A program made the translations under genes and the position numbers. From contig NZ_JAKKOQ010000017.1 in assembly GCF_021738965.1 (NCBI RefSeq), forward strand, positions 1-64,000: a stretch of DNA of 64,000 bases. The letters are read 5' to 3'. Source of the DNA: Gordonia zhenghanii (lineage in GTDB: Bacteria; Actinomycetota; Actinomycetes; Mycobacteriales; Mycobacteriaceae). The notes beneath the pieces are model-generated. The model was not told the origin of the DNA. It did not search any database and worked only from the letters and a program-made list of their open reading frames with translations. Below, piece by piece: positions 8,000-18,308 of the stretch. Every line of letters begins with the position of its first letter. The stretch's first letter is position 1.

Positions 8000-8820
8000 G
8001 TAGCAAGATCGAACTGGTCAATGTAGGACAGGTCTTCCAGGTCCGCGGTGACGAGGATCGCCAATTGCGCGAATTCGTCGCACTCGACGGCCTGCAACTG
8101 ACAGTCGAGGCGGGAGAGTTCGTCACCCTCGTAGGACCCAGTGGGTGCGGAAAGTCGACGGTGTTGGACCTGATCAGTGGGCTGACCAAACCCACGTCCG
8201 GCATAGTGCGCGCGGACGGTCGTGAAATCACCAAGCCGGGTCTCGATCGCGGGGTCGTGTTTCAGCAGTACGCACTGCTGCCGTGGCGGACCGCCCAGGG
8301 CAACATCGAGTTCGCGCTGGAGGCCGCGGGCGGCCTCTCTCGATCCGAGCGGAAGGATCGAGCGCGCGAGTTCCTCGAACTCGTCGGACTCACCGAATTC
8401 GCCAGCCGCTACCCGCACGAGCTCTCCGGCGGGATGAAACAGCGAGTCGCCATCGCCCGAAGTCTGTCGTATAAGCCCGGCGTTCTGCTCATGGACGAAC
8501 CGTTCGGAGCGCTCGACGCACAGACCCGCGAACATCTGCAGGATGAGCTCCTTCAGATCTGGCGGAGCACCGGCACCACGATTGTGTTCATCACCCACGA
8601 CATCGAGGAGGCCGTCTTCCTCGGACAGCGTGTCGCCGTGATGAGTGGACGACCCGGCCGCGTCGACCACGTCGTGAACATCGAACTGGACCGGAACTTC
8701 GACGGCGACGTCCGCTCGGACCCGCAGTTCGCACGGTATCGGCACGAGATCTGGTCCTTCCTACGCGAGAACCACACCCGCAGCGGCAGCAGCCGCGCCC
8801 AGTTGGCGGAGGCACACTGA
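7996..8820 (+). CDS. ABC transporter ATP-binding protein (SsuB/TauB type)
   Basis: A 274-residue ATPase. Walker A is GPSGCGKST (about residues 48-56), the Q-loop is [11 protein letters not shown], the signature is [14 protein letters not shown], Walker B is [12 protein letters not shown], and the switch histidine is in FITHDIEEA. The PW after the Q-loop and the EPFGALD box are typical of sulfonate, nitrate and taurine importers. The start codon overlaps the stop of the lipoprotein gene by 4 bp, and the permease follows after 1 bp, so the three are translationally coupled. Confidence 0.9.
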   Translation: MSSKIELVNVGQVFQVRGDEDRQLREFVALDGLQLTVEAGEFVTLVGPSGCGKSTVLDLISGLTKPTSGIVRADGREITKPGLDRGVVFQQYALLPWRTAQGNIEFALEAAGGLSRSERKDRAREFLELVGLTEFASRYPHELSGGMKQRVAIARSLSYKPGVLLMDEPFGALDAQTREHLQDELLQIWRSTGTTIVFITHDIEEAVFLGQRVAVMSGRPGRVDHVVNIELDRNFDGDVRSDPQFARYRHEIWSFLRENHTRSGSSRAQLAEAH

Positions 8821-8821
8821 C

Positions 8822-9661
8822 ATGTCCGATCTGCTCACTGAACGCACCGAACCGCGTCCCACCACGCGGCAGGAGGCCGCTGCGGGCGTCCGCCACGTGT
8901 CGCGCTTCCGCGCCCGCTCGGCCCGCTTGACCCGCGGATTCGTCGGCGTCGTTCTGCTCGCTCTCGTCTGGGAGTTCGCGCCTCGCATTGGGTTGATGGA
9001 CCCGAATTTCGTTCCGCCCCTGTCGACGGTGCTCGAATCATGGTGGGACCTGGCCTCGTCCGGCAGGCTCGCCGCCGACCTCGAGGCCAGCCTGATCCGC
9101 TCGGCTGCCGGGTTCGGCCTCGCCGTAGTCACGGCGATCCCCATCGGCGCAGCCATCGCGTCGTATCCGCCGGTCCGCGACCTGCTCACCCCGGTGCTGG
9201 AGATCTTCCGCAACACGGCAGCCCTGGCGATCCTCCCGGTCTTCGTGCTGATCCTCGGAATCGGCGAGACTTCCAAGATCGCGATCGTCCTCTTCGCGTG
9301 TTTCTTCCCGATCCTGCTCAACACGATCAGCGGTGTCGCGACCGTGGACGTGCAACTGCTGCGCTCGGCGCGTGTGCTCGACCTGTCGCCGGTCACGACA
9401 TTCCGAAAGGTGATCATTCCGGCCGCGCTGCCGACCATCTTCACCGGTATCCGCATCTCTGGTGCTGCGGCGATCCTGGTTCTCATCGCCGCCGAGATGA
9501 TCGGTGCGACCGAAGGACTCGGCTACCTCATCAACTACTCCCAGATGAACTTTCTGATCCCGCAGATGTACGCGGCGATCATCACTACCTCCGCAGTCGG
9601 CCTGATCGTCAACTACGGACTGGTCGCCATCGAACGCCGGTTCTCCCGCTGGCGCGCCTGA
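8822..9661 (+). CDS. ABC transporter permease (SsuC/TauC type)
   Basis: A 279-residue inner-membrane permease with about six TM helices and the cytoplasmic EAA loop (SARVLDLSPVTTFRKVIIPAALPTIFTGIR), where the coupling helix contacts the ATPase. The N-terminal 40 residues are charged and cytoplasmic. It completes the SBP-ATPase-permease importer. The substrate class (sulfonates or related anions) is inferred from family and from the facing NtaA/DszA-type monooxygenase gene at 10498-11853. Confidence 0.9.
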   Translation: MSDLLTERTEPRPTTRQEAAAGVRHVSRFRARSARLTRGFVGVVLLALVWEFAPRIGLMDPNFVPPLSTVLESWWDLASSGRLAADLEASLIRSAAGFGLAVVTAIPIGAAIASYPPVRDLLTPVLEIFRNTAALAILPVFVLILGIGETSKIAIVLFACFFPILLNTISGVATVDVQLLRSARVLDLSPVTTFRKVIIPAALPTIFTGIRISGAAAILVLIAAEMIGATEGLGYLINYSQMNFLIPQMYAAIITTSAVGLIVNYGLVAIERRFSRWRA

Positions 9662-9671
9662 AGATTGAGAA

Positions 9672-9902
9672 TTGTCCGACGCGTCCCGAGGTCTGGACGC
9701 CGTCGGCGACATCGACCATCTCGCGACGCTCTTGGTCCATTACGGCGGCGTACGTGCCGCGACCGACTACTCGATCCTCACCACCGCGTCGCACCTCGCG
9801 GAAGCCTGCGGCGAGGAAGACCTCGTTGCGATGGCTGTGCACCGTGAGGAGGCGGCCGCGGGGAGCTTCACCGAGGTCGCTGCTCGCGCCGCAGCGGGCT
9901 GA
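9672..9902 (+). CDS. Hypothetical small protein after the ABC permease
   Basis: A possible 76-residue protein with a TTG start 10 bp after the permease stop. It has a helical, alanine-rich composition (DIDHLATLLVHYGGVRAATDY, then HLAEACGEEDLVAMAVHREE). I do not recognise it. Codon use is high-GC3 and looks coding, but the start is weak and no ribosome-binding site is clear. It ends exactly where the decayed DUF222 sequence begins, so it may itself be the remnant of a longer gene truncated by rearrangement. Confidence 0.35.
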   Translation: MSDASRGLDAVGDIDHLATLLVHYGGVRAATDYSILTTASHLAEACGEEDLVAMAVHREEAAAGSFTEVAARAAAG

Positions 9903-10260
9903 TGATCCGCGGACCAAGGCGCAGCTGCGCGCCGACGCGATGGTGGCCCTCGCACAAGGGAAGAACCTCGAATGCGCATGCGATGTGTGCGGCGCGGCGC
10001 CACGGCCGCAGGCGTTGGTGCTCGCACCGGTTGCGTCCAGCTGGTTCCATGTGGGGGTCAACCTGTCCACGCTCGTCGGCGCCGACGACGCGCCCGCCTA
10101 CATCGACCGTCACGGCGTCATCGACGGACGCTAACACCGCCCGCGGGCTCCTGGCTGAGCCCGGCGGTCGCACGTCTACACGACGGCCGGGAGTCCCGAC
10201 GGGCTCACCTACAGGCCGTCCCCGCGCGTCGCGGACCTCGTCCACTCCGGTATCCCCCCA
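9901..10260 (+). pseudogene. Decayed DUF222/13E12-type HNH endonuclease gene fragment
   Basis: Segments of a DUF222 protein can be read in more than one frame. From about 9901 the frame gives DDPRTKAQLRADAMVALAQG, CDVCGAAPRPQALV and LVGADDAPAYIDRHGVIDGR, then a stop. The text continues in another frame as DANTARGLLAEPGG near 10128, and then as LTYRPSPRVADLVHSGI near 10206-10256, just before the usual HNH region. The N-terminal half and the HNH motif are missing. The family (13E12 repeat proteins) is common and often mobile in Gordonia and mycobacteria. The decay marks an insertion or deletion site between the importer and the monooxygenase gene. Confidence 0.65.
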
Positions 10261-10448
10261 CCGGCCGAGTCATCATCGGCACCGGATTCGCCGGGGTCGA
10301 TGTGTTCCCCGCTCTCCAGCAGGGTCGAGCCGGGTCGACCGGGACGGATTGTCTCCGCGACAAGGCCGGCCGCGACCGGGCCCGACCCCGCCGCGTCCGT
10401 GAGCGTCCTGAGCAGGACGAACCGCCGCCCCTTCTGATGCTTGGCCAC
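10209..10448 (-). CDS. Doubtful small ORF
   Basis: A GTG-started frame of 79 residues (begins AKHQKGRRFVLLRTLTDAAG and ends in an acidic, glycine-rich tail). Codon positions show high GC3, which is compatible with coding. Its 3' end overlaps the decayed DUF222 remnant, it has no recognisable domain, and no clear ribosome-binding site precedes it. It may be part of the same degraded region. Confidence 0.25.
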   Translation of the reverse strand: MAKHQKGRRFVLLRTLTDAAGSGPVAAGLVAETIRPGRPGSTLLESGEHIDPGESGADDDSAGGGIPEWTRSATRGDGL

Positions 10449-10497
10449 CGGCCGACGCGACGCCTACGAGACGTCGCGCCGACCAATCGTGCCTGAG

Positions 10498-11853
10498 TCA
10501 GGAGATCTGGGCGGCCGACTCCTCTGCGAACACGCTCTCCGGGCGGGGCAGCCCGTAGTGGTCGCGGAGTGTCGAGCCCTCGTACTCGCTGCGGAACAGG
10601 CCACGCTCGACGAGGATCGGAACGACCTTCTCGGTGAACGCCTCCAGCAGCTGCGGGTACAGCGGCGGCATCACGTTGAAGCCGTCGGCGGCACCGTTCT
10701 CGAACCAGTCGGTGATTATGTCGGCGATCTGGACGGGAGTGCCGTGCACGACGTTGTGGCCGCGTCCCCCTGCGAGGCGTTGGAGCAGTTCACGGATGGT
10801 CGGCTGTTCGCGGTCGACGATGTTCGCGATCACCTGTGTACGGCTCCGTTGATTGTCCAGAACGCTCCCGGCAGATCCGAACGCGTCGGCCGGGACCCGC
10901 TCGTCGAGATCCAGGTGGCGCAGTGACACCCCGCCCATCTTCTCCAGCTGAGCCAGCCCGTATTCGGGGACGATCAGCGAGTTGAAGTACTCGTACAGGT
11001 CCTTGGCCTCGGCCTCGGTGTCGGCGATGAACGGACTGATGCCGGGAAGCACCAGTACGTGGTCGGGGTTGCGGCCGAGGGCCGTGGCCTGCGACTTGAT
11101 GTCGCTGTAGAAGGCCTGGGCGTCGGCCAGTGTCTGATGGGCGGTGAAGATCGCCTCCGCGTTACGTGCTGCGAACGCGCGGCCATCGTTCGACGACCCG
11201 GCTTGGATGTACACCGGACGACCCTGCGGCGACCGTGAGCTGGTCAGCGGCCCGGCGACGCGCAGGTTGCGGCCCGCATGATCGATCGAGTGCACGAGTG
11301 ACGGATCGGCGAAGACACCCGACGTTCGGTCGACGACGAGAGCGTCGTCCTCCCATGAGTCCCACAGCTGTGTCGCGACGTCGACGAACTCCTGCGCTCG
11401 CCCATAGCGCTCGCTGTTGGACGGCACCTCGTGCAGGCCGAAATTGTGCGCGGCATCGGTATTGAAGGTCGTGACGATGTTCCAGCCTGCGCGACCGCTC
11501 GAGATGTGGTCGAGGCTCGAGAAGAGTCGGGCGAGGTTGTAGGGCTCGTAGAACGACGTCGATGCGGTGGCGATCAGCCCGATCTTCTCGGTCGCCGTCG
11601 CGATCGCCGACAACAGGGTCACCGGCTCGAACTGATGGCTCGGGCGATGCCCGCCGGTAGTCGCCGCCGGAATGTCGGCGAAGAAGACGGCATCGAGCTT
11701 CGCGGCTTCCGCGGTGCGCGCGACCTCCTGATACCAGGAGACGTCACCGATGCGCTCGGCCGACGAGTCGGGGTGGCGCCACGATGCTTCGTGATGGCCT
11801 GTGTCGTGCAGGAAGGCATTCAACTTCAACGTGCGTTTCGGCTTGAGAGTCAA
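10498..11853 (-). CDS. LLM-class flavin-dependent monooxygenase (NtaA/SnaA/DszA family)
   Basis: A 451-residue luciferase-like monooxygenase. Family landmarks are [29 protein letters not shown], the FMN-site region [52 protein letters not shown] and a C-terminal [10 protein letters not shown]. NtaA, SnaA and DszA enzymes use FMNH2 from a separate reductase to oxidise nitrilotriacetate, dibenzothiophene sulfone and similar compounds. The convergent SsuABC-type importer suggests an organosulfur or aminocarboxylate substrate (inference). The TTG start at 11853 is chosen because AAAGGA lies 7 bp upstream. No flavin reductase gene is in the window. Confidence 0.85.
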   Translation of the reverse strand: MTLKPKRTLKLNAFLHDTGHHEASWRHPDSSAERIGDVSWYQEVARTAEAAKLDAVFFADIPAATTGGHRPSHQFEPVTLLSAIATATEKIGLIATASTSFYEPYNLARLFSSLDHISSGRAGWNIVTTFNTDAAHNFGLHEVPSNSERYGRAQEFVDVATQLWDSWEDDALVVDRTSGVFADPSLVHSIDHAGRNLRVAGPLTSSRSPQGRPVYIQAGSSNDGRAFAARNAEAIFTAHQTLADAQAFYSDIKSQATALGRNPDHVLVLPGISPFIADTEAEAKDLYEYFNSLIVPEYGLAQLEKMGGVSLRHLDLDERVPADAFGSAGSVLDNQRSRTQVIANIVDREQPTIRELLQRLAGGRGHNVVHGTPVQIADIITDWFENGAADGFNVMPPLYPQLLEAFTEKVVPILVERGLFRSEYEGSTLRDHYGLPRPESVFAEESAAQIS

Positions 11854-12016
11854 CGGAAAGTCCTTTCACTTCCGCCGGGCGTGCAGCTCGGCGCATGGGG
11901 GTGAGGACATGATTTCGCGGAAGAGCACGCCTGACCACGGTTACAAACACGGTGAGCGAAACCCCCAGGTGGCCGATCGCACGAGCCTCCCCTTCGACCG
12001 GGAACTGCGCGCCGTT

Positions 12017-12022
12017 TACCCT
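12017..12022 (+). promoter_or_regulatory. -10 box (TACCCT) of leuS
   Basis: TTCGAC (11993-11998), an 18-bp spacer and TACCCT (12017-12022), then 6 bp to the GTG at 12029, suggest a leaderless leuS mRNA. Confidence 0.5.
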
Positions 12023-12028
12023 GGTTAC

Positions 12029-14947
12029 GTGACTTCCGCTGATTCTTCGCCCTCCGCTCGCTCGTCGAACGGTCCTGCCGAGTCCGTTCCCGGACATCGG
12101 TACACCGCCGCCACCGCCGGCGAGATCGAGTCGCGCTGGCAGGAACGGTGGACCGCGGACGGGACCTTCCACGCACCGAACCCGGTCGGCCCCCTCGCGG
12201 GGGACTTCAGTGCCTTCGACGGCCCGCAGGCTGACGCTGCCGACAAGCTGTTCGTGCAGGACATGTTCCCGTACCCGTCGGGCGCGGGACTGCACGTCGG
12301 ACACCCGCTCGGCTTCATCGGCACCGACGTATTCGCACGCTTCCAGCGGATGAGCGGCAAGAACGTCCTGCACACGATGGGCTTCGACTCGTTCGGCCTG
12401 CCCGCCGAGCAGTACGCCGTCCAGACCGGCACCCACCCGCGCACCACGACCGACGCGAACATCGAGCGCTACCTCGCGCAGATCCGCAGGCTCGGCCTCG
12501 GTCACGACGAGCGTCGCCGCGTCGCGACCACCGACGTCGAGTTCTATCGCTGGACGCAGTGGATCTTCCTGCAGATCTACAACTCGTGGTTCGACGCCGA
12601 TCAGGGCAAGGCGCGTCGCATCAGCGATCTCGTCGACGAATTCGCCTCCGGCACACGCACTCTCGACGGCGGACGCAGCTGGTCCGAGCTGTCGGTCGCC
12701 GATCGGAACGACGTGCTCGACGGCTATCGCCTGGTCTACCTGAGCAACTCGCTGGTCAACTGGTGCCCCGGTCTGGGAACCGTCCTCGCGAACGAGGAGG
12801 TGACGGCCGACGGTCGTTCCGAGCGCGGCAACTTCCCGGTCTTCCGGAAGAACCTGCGGCAGTGGATGATGCGGATCACCGCGTACTCCGATCGCCTCAT
12901 CGACGACCTCGACCTGCTCGACTGGCCGGAGAAGGTCAAGACTATGCAGCGCAACTGGATCGGTCGTTCACGGGGCGCGCAGGTCACGTTCGCGACCGCG
13001 GCGGGAGCGCCGATCGAGGTGTTCACCACCCGCCCGGACACCCTGTTCGGCGCGAGCTACATGGTGCTCGCTCCCGAACACGACTTGGTCGACGAGATCG
13101 TCGCCGACGCGTGGCCCGCCGACGTCGATCCGCGCTGGATCGGTGGTGCTGCCGACTCGAAGGCCGCCGATCCGAGAACCGCCGTGGCCGACTACCGCGC
13201 GTCGATCGCCGCCAAGAGCGATCTGGAGCGTCAGGAGAACAAGGAGAAGACCGGTGTGTTCACCGGCGCGTACGCGACGAACCCGGTCAACGGCGCGCAG
13301 ATCCCGGTCTTCATCGCCGACTACGTCCTCCTCGGCTACGGCACCGGAGCCATCATGGCCGTGCCCGCGCACGACTCCCGCGACTACGAGTTCGCGACGG
13401 CGTTCGGTCTGCCGCTGCTCGAGGTGATCGGGTCCGACGAGGGGATCGCCGTGGCCGCCTACACAGGTGACGGGCCGCTCGTGAACTCCGATTTCCTGAA
13501 CGGGATGAGCGTCGCCGACGCCAAGGCCGCGATGATCGAGCGCCTCGAAGCCGACGGCACCGGTACCGGCACCATCCAGTACAAGCTGCGTGACTGGCTG
13601 TTCGCCCGCCAACGCTACTGGGGTGAGCCGTTCCCGATCGTGTACGACGCCGACGGCGCTCCGCACGCTCTCCCCGACTCGATGCTGCCGGTGGAACTGC
13701 CCGACGTCGCCGACTACGCGCCCGTCGCGTTCGATCCGGACGACGCGTCGAGCGAGCCGTCTCCCCCGCTCGCCAAGGCGACGGAGTGGGTGTCCGTGGA
13801 ACTCGACCTCGGCGACGGCGTCCAGACGTACACCCGCGACACCAACGTGATGCCGCAGTGGGCTGGCAGCTCCTGGTACCAGCTGCGATACATCGACCCG
13901 ACCAACGACGAGACGTTGTGCGCGCCGGAGAACGAGGCCTACTGGATGGGTCCGCGTCCGGCACTGCACGGCGCGAACGATCCGGGCGGCCTCGACCTGT
14001 ACATCGGCGGCATGGAGCACGCCGTCCTGCACCTGCTGTACTCGCGGTTCTGGCACAAGGTCCTGTTCGACCTCGGCTACGTGAGCAGCGTCGAACCGTA
14101 CCGCCGCCTCTTCAACCAGGGCATGATCCAGGCGTTCGCCTACACGGACTCGCGCGGCGTCTATGTGCCTGCGGACGAGGTCGTCGAACGGGACGGGAGA
14201 TTCTTCTACCAGCGAGAAGGTTCCTCCGCCGAGGAGGAGGTCTCGCAGGAGTACGGGAAGATGGGCAAGTCGCTCAAGAACTCCGTCGCCCCCGACGACA
14301 TCTGCCGCGACTACGGCGCCGACACCCTCCGCGTCTACGAGATGTCGATGGGCCCGCTCGACCAGTCACGTCCGTGGGCGACGAAGGACGTCGTCGGCGC
14401 GCAACGATTCCTGCAGCGCGTGTGGCGCCTGGTGATCGACGAGGAGTCGGGCGCGGTCCGCGTGACGGACGCCGAACCGAGCGTCGACACGCTGAAGGCC
14501 GTCCACAAGACGGCGGCAGGCGTGCGTGACGACTTCGCGAACCTGCGCACCAACACCGCGGTCGCCAAGCTCATCGAGTTGACGAATCACCTGACGAAGA
14601 CCTATCCGGACGGTGCGCCCGCCGGCGCCGTCGAATCGGTCGTCCTGATGCTCGCACCGCTCGCGCCGCACCTCGCGGAGGAGCTGTGGAGCAGGCTCGG
14701 TCACGAGGGATCGCTGGCGCACGGACCGTTCCCCGAGGTCGACGAGCAGTACCTCGTCGACGACTCGGTCGAGATCCCCGTGCAGGTCAAGGGCAAGGTT
14801 CGCAGCCGTATCACGGTCGCGGCGGACGCCGACGAGGCGAGGGTCGTCGCGGCGGCGCTGGCCGACGAGAAGATCGCCGGCCTCGTCGACGGTGAGCCAC
14901 GCAAGGTCATCTACGTCCCCGGCCGCATGGTGAACGTCGTCCCGTAG
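12029..14947 (+). CDS. leuS: Leucyl-tRNA synthetase
   Basis: A 972-residue class Ia synthetase that charges tRNA-Leu. The HIGH motif is HVGHP (about residue 89) after [15 protein letters not shown]. The signature [20 protein letters not shown] follows, then the CP1 editing domain in the middle (the [21 protein letters not shown] region), the KMSKS loop as KMGKSLKN (about residue 743), and a C-terminal anticodon-binding part. Length and N-terminus agree with actinobacterial LeuRS. The frame is open further upstream to 11801, but the GTG at 12029 fits the family start and has TACCCT 6 bp before it. It is divergent from the monooxygenase gene. Confidence 0.97.
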   Translation: MTSADSSPSARSSNGPAESVPGHRYTAATAGEIESRWQERWTADGTFHAPNPVGPLAGDFSAFDGPQADAADKLFVQDMFPYPSGAGLHVGHPLGFIGTDVFARFQRMSGKNVLHTMGFDSFGLPAEQYAVQTGTHPRTTTDANIERYLAQIRRLGLGHDERRRVATTDVEFYRWTQWIFLQIYNSWFDADQGKARRISDLVDEFASGTRTLDGGRSWSELSVADRNDVLDGYRLVYLSNSLVNWCPGLGTVLANEEVTADGRSERGNFPVFRKNLRQWMMRITAYSDRLIDDLDLLDWPEKVKTMQRNWIGRSRGAQVTFATAAGAPIEVFTTRPDTLFGASYMVLAPEHDLVDEIVADAWPADVDPRWIGGAADSKAADPRTAVADYRASIAAKSDLERQENKEKTGVFTGAYATNPVNGAQIPVFIADYVLLGYGTGAIMAVPAHDSRDYEFATAFGLPLLEVIGSDEGIAVAAYTGDGPLVNSDFLNGMSVADAKAAMIERLEADGTGTGTIQYKLRDWLFARQRYWGEPFPIVYDADGAPHALPDSMLPVELPDVADYAPVAFDPDDASSEPSPPLAKATEWVSVELDLGDGVQTYTRDTNVMPQWAGSSWYQLRYIDPTNDETLCAPENEAYWMGPRPALHGANDPGGLDLYIGGMEHAVLHLLYSRFWHKVLFDLGYVSSVEPYRRLFNQGMIQAFAYTDSRGVYVPADEVVERDGRFFYQREGSSAEEEVSQEYGKMGKSLKNSVAPDDICRDYGADTLRVYEMSMGPLDQSRPWATKDVVGAQRFLQRVWRLVIDEESGAVRVTDAEPSVDTLKAVHKTAAGVRDDFANLRTNTAVAKLIELTNHLTKTYPDGAPAGAVESVVLMLAPLAPHLAEELWSRLGHEGSLAHGPFPEVDEQYLVDDSVEIPVQVKGKVRSRITVAADADEARVVAAALADEKIAGLVDGEPRKVIYVPGRMVNVVP

Positions 14948-14957
14948 CGCGTCCGCC

Positions 14958-15035
14958 GCTGGTCGAGCTGTCCTGCTGGTCGAGCTGAGTCTGTGAGACA
15001 GTTCTGCTGGTCGAGCGGAGTCGAGACCCCCGGCG
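14958..15035. repeat. Dispersed repeat cluster (GCTGGTCGAG units)
   Basis: Three copies of GCTGGTCGAG lie at 14958-14967, 14975-14984 and 15006-15015. The last continues into CGGAGTCGAGACCCC. The same core recurs inside the kinase gene (40463-40506), inside the HAD gene (59645-59806) and, degenerate, near 232-257. It occupies the gap between convergent leuS and the DUF2804 gene. Confidence 0.7.
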
Positions 15036-15059
15036 AGCGAAGCGAGTCGCACCCACCGC

Positions 15060-16121
15060 CTACACGGTGATGCGCTTCTGCTCCCCCACGCCGAACAGGC
15101 CGTCCACGGGCAGGGTCGCGTTCTCGGCGTGGATCACGCCTTCGAACCAGCCGTACGGTGCGTAGTACTCGGCGAGGATCTTGCCGGGCCCGACGTGCAT
15201 CGTCGAGCGGACGGTCGGAGTGAAGGTGACGTCGACGGCTCCGTGCTCGTCGCGCACGTGCCACTGGCCCCAGGGGCCGTCCGGGCGGGTGAATGTGACG
15301 GGCGGAAGTCGGTGCAGTTCGTTGCCGATCCAGATCGCGTTCTCGTTGTAGACGGCGGGGTTCTGGATCTGGTTGTCGGTGAGATTGAAGCCTTCGACGA
15401 CGCCGTCGCGGTTGCGGTGCGCGCCGGTGATCCAGTCGTACCGCATGGGTCGCGGATAGTCGCCGTGGTGATCGTCGAGGATGAGGAAGGCCCGGTCGTC
15501 GTCGAAGCCGATGCGATCGTCACCGAGGATGAGTGAGCCGTGCATCGGCATCATCGCCTTGTGCGAATACAGGGCGTCGTTCTCGGCGAACGGATGCACG
15601 ACCACCAGGTGCGCCGCATCATTCGGTCCGCATTCGCCGGTCACGTGGAGGGCCAGCGACGGGTCGTCATCACGCTGTTCCCGGGTCGCGTCCACGGTCA
15701 CGACGCCGTCGGCGAGTTCGTTGCCGATCGAGATCGCCAGTCCCGAGAACTCGCCGTGCGAGGTCGTTCCGTGCAGGCCGTGTGCCACCGAGAGCATCGG
15801 CGCGGGAAGTTTCGTCTCGAACCTGCGGATCGTCGACGCGTGCTTGTCGACGACGAGTACTTGGAGCAGGCCGAGCGACTTCGCGTTGTAGACGGCTCCG
15901 AGGACGAAGTGGTCGTCGTCGCCGAGTTGGAAGGCCTCCCACTCTTTGAGTCCCAAGTCGCGGACGGCGCGGCGCGGCGCGGCGAGCAGGCCGCCGCCTG
16001 CCGCGTCGAGCGGATTGACCGTGGGGATCGGCCCGTTGTACGTACCGAACTGATACTCGCCGTCGGCGACGAGGGCAGGCGGCGGGGACGTCGGCGACGG
16101 TGGGAACACGGCGGGGCTCAT
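15060..16121 (-). CDS. DUF2804-family protein
   Basis: A 353-residue soluble protein of the DUF2804 family, recognised from RDLGLKEWEAFQLGDDDHFVLGA, DDDRAFLILDDHHGDYP, YDWITGAHRNRDG, NLTDNQIQNP and the end FGVGEQKRITV. The function is unknown; these proteins have a lipocalin-like beta-rich look (inference). Three possible starts exist: GTG 16139, ATG 16130 and ATG 16121. The last has CACAAT 7 bp upstream and is preferred, but coupling to the FUSC stop at 16143 would favour 16139. Confidence 0.75.
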   Translation of the reverse strand: MSPAVFPPSPTSPPPALVADGEYQFGTYNGPIPTVNPLDAAGGGLLAAPRRAVRDLGLKEWEAFQLGDDDHFVLGAVYNAKSLGLLQVLVVDKHASTIRRFETKLPAPMLSVAHGLHGTTSHGEFSGLAISIGNELADGVVTVDATREQRDDDPSLALHVTGECGPNDAAHLVVVHPFAENDALYSHKAMMPMHGSLILGDDRIGFDDDRAFLILDDHHGDYPRPMRYDWITGAHRNRDGVVEGFNLTDNQIQNPAVYNENAIWIGNELHRLPPVTFTRPDGPWGQWHVRDEHGAVDVTFTPTVRSTMHVGPGKILAEYYAPYGWFEGVIHAENATLPVDGLFGVGEQKRITV

Positions 16122-16142
16122 GGTGCCCATTGTGACCACATC

Positions 16143-18260
16143 TCAGGCGCGAGCTCGCAGTCGGCCGAGGTGTTGCACGGCGGCACTGGTCCCCGACATC
16201 GCGAGCAGCGCCCGGAAATGAGACGAGTCGCCCGAGGCGGGGACACCGGCGACACAGTCGAGCGCGACGATGGCCGCCGGATCGTGTTGGTCGACAGGCT
16301 TGGTGACGAGTCCGGCGTGTGCGCTCGCGGCCTGGGCCCGAATGACGTCGATGTCGCGTGAAACGGCGGCGGCGTCGTCTCCGGCAAAGGTGTCGGATGT
16401 GCGCTGCAACACGACCGACTGTTCAGCGAGTTGCTCGACCTGTACGCCGACCGTGTCGATCACCGCCGTAGCGGACCGACGGAGTCGTGCCATCTCGTGG
16501 TCGGCGAGGGACACCCACATCAGCGAGACGAACGTTTGCAGGGCGTCTCGCTCGGCGTCGAGAGCATTCGCCGCCGCCACCACCGATTCCGTGTCACCGG
16601 TACCGGTCAGCGCTTGCCCGGTCCGCTGCAGGAGCCCGTCGAGGGCGTCGAAATACGATGAGATCGCCGCGATCAGCTGCGGTCGAGAGCTGGTCGATAC
16701 GACGAGGAACGCCGCAGCGACTCCGACCAGCGCGCCAGCCGCCGTCTCTTCGACCCGCCATTCGAGCACCTGGCGGTCGAGCACGCCGAGCAGCCCGTAC
16801 ATGGAGACCAGGAGGGTCGTGACGAAGAACGCGACGATCGCATAGTTCAGCGATCCCAGGTAGATCATGAAGAAGACGGACACCACGCAGTACAGCGTGA
16901 GGACCGTCGGGTGTCCGTCCGCGACCCAGGTGGCGGCCACTCCGACGACGACGCCGAGCGCTGTTCCGAGCACACGTCGCAACGCTCGGGTCAGGACGGC
17001 TCCGCGTGTCGCCGTCCCGACGAAGACGAGGAAGGCGGTCAACACCGCCCAGTACCAGCGGCTCGCCGAGATCGCCTCGCCGACGACGGTGGCCAGTGTC
17101 GTCGCAATCGCGACTTGGACCGCCATCCGACTCGTCGGCTCCCACGTGTCCCAGAAATGCCTGCGCGTGGGTGCGGTCGTCGTCCGATGCGGCGCGGGAC
17201 TGGACTGGTGCGCGAGAGCGGTCTTGTGCTGGTCGAGAGTCGCCGTGCGCGTGGACGACGTGTCGTGGCTGCGGCGGTGTGTGGGCGATTGTCTGCGTCG
17301 GGTCGCGACGGCGTTCTGCAACTCGATCTGGGATACGACGGCTCGCGCGGCGACGGCGGAGACGAAACCGGAGTCCGGCGATTCCAGGGCCTTCTCGGCG
17401 ACTCGTCGCGCATCGTCTGGCGCGGTGTCGGTCCGCAACGTCCTGCGGAATGCGTCGAGGACGTCGAGATGTGTGGCCGTCGGATCGGCGGCCACCTGCA
17501 CGGACACCTGCACCGCATCGGTGCGCGCGTCGAAGACGAGTCGAGCGAGTTCGGCATGGGTGATCCCGACCCGCCGTTCGGTGTCGTAGCGGCCCTGCCA
17601 GTCGGTGATCGCGATCGCGACGTCGCCGATGCGATCGATCGCTCTCTGGAGGCCGATCTCGCTTCCGGATGTCGCGGCGGCCAGACCCGCGCTGCACGCT
17701 GCTCGGAACTCGCGGAGCAGGAGCCGCAGCTCGCGTCGGGGGAACGCCGGCAGCATGACCAGCTTCACGGCGACGTTGCAGGCAGTCGCGGCGACGACGA
17801 TGAGCACCAGGGTGCGCAGCTCGTCGGTGTTCGGCGAGATGATCAGTCCGAAGAATCCGGTGATGAACGCGATCATGCCCAGTGCTGTCCACCGGGGGCC
17901 GAATCGACGCACCCAGGTGGCCGCTGTGCAGACGGCGATCAGGACGGCGATCTCGAAGAACCGCCAGCGATGGAGAAGGGTGATCGCGCTGAGAACGGCG
18001 ACCGCCGGGAACATCAGCAGAATTGTCGTCGTCAGACGCTTGGCAGCTGTCGCATCCTTGACGCTCAGTCCACTGATCATGGCGAGGAACGTTCCGACCA
18101 GCACCAGGTGGGACGAGCTGTGGGTGAGGCGGGTGATGCCGAGGGCGGATTCGGTACTCAACAGGACAGTGGTCGCGACGGCGATCGCGTTCGAGAGCCG
18201 CACCAGTCCGGGGTCGGTCCCTGCGAACGTGCGCAGGGGATTCGCGGGAAGCGACAGCAT
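16143..18260 (-). CDS. FUSC-family membrane protein
   Basis: A 705-residue membrane protein in two halves. The N-terminal block of about six TM helices (residues 20-170) and a second TM block (about 385-520, with SRWYWAVLTAFLVFVGTATRG and RVLGTALGVVVGV) match the FUSC/aromatic acid exporter (AaeB-like) layout. Soluble helical regions follow each block; the middle linker (about 320-370) is Ser/Arg/His-rich. The family is associated with efflux of aromatic acids or fusaric acid, but the substrate here is unknown. CAGAAT lies 7 bp before the ATG at 18260, so this too may be leaderless. It diverges from the acyl-CoA dehydrogenase gene. Confidence 0.8.
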   Translation of the reverse strand: MLSLPANPLRTFAGTDPGLVRLSNAIAVATTVLLSTESALGITRLTHSSSHLVLVGTFLAMISGLSVKDATAAKRLTTTILLMFPAVAVLSAITLLHRWRFFEIAVLIAVCTAATWVRRFGPRWTALGMIAFITGFFGLIISPNTDELRTLVLIVVAATACNVAVKLVMLPAFPRRELRLLLREFRAACSAGLAAATSGSEIGLQRAIDRIGDVAIAITDWQGRYDTERRVGITHAELARLVFDARTDAVQVSVQVAADPTATHLDVLDAFRRTLRTDTAPDDARRVAEKALESPDSGFVSAVAARAVVSQIELQNAVATRRRQSPTHRRSHDTSSTRTATLDQHKTALAHQSSPAPHRTTTAPTRRHFWDTWEPTSRMAVQVAIATTLATVVGEAISASRWYWAVLTAFLVFVGTATRGAVLTRALRRVLGTALGVVVGVAATWVADGHPTVLTLYCVVSVFFMIYLGSLNYAIVAFFVTTLLVSMYGLLGVLDRQVLEWRVEETAAGALVGVAAAFLVVSTSSRPQLIAAISSYFDALDGLLQRTGQALTGTGDTESVVAAANALDAERDALQTFVSLMWVSLADHEMARLRRSATAVIDTVGVQVEQLAEQSVVLQRTSDTFAGDDAAAVSRDIDVIRAQAASAHAGLVTKPVDQHDPAAIVALDCVAGVPASGDSSHFRALLAMSGTSAAVQHLGRLRARA

Positions 18261-18308
18261 TCTGACGATTCTGCCGTATGCGGAGGTTCGTTCAGACGGT
18301 TGGCAAGT

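Noticed and set aside
11801..12028. N-terminal extension of LeuRS by 76 codons
   Set aside because: It overlaps the divergent monooxygenase start, has no resemblance to LeuRS, and a TACCCT box sits 6 bp before the GTG at 12029.
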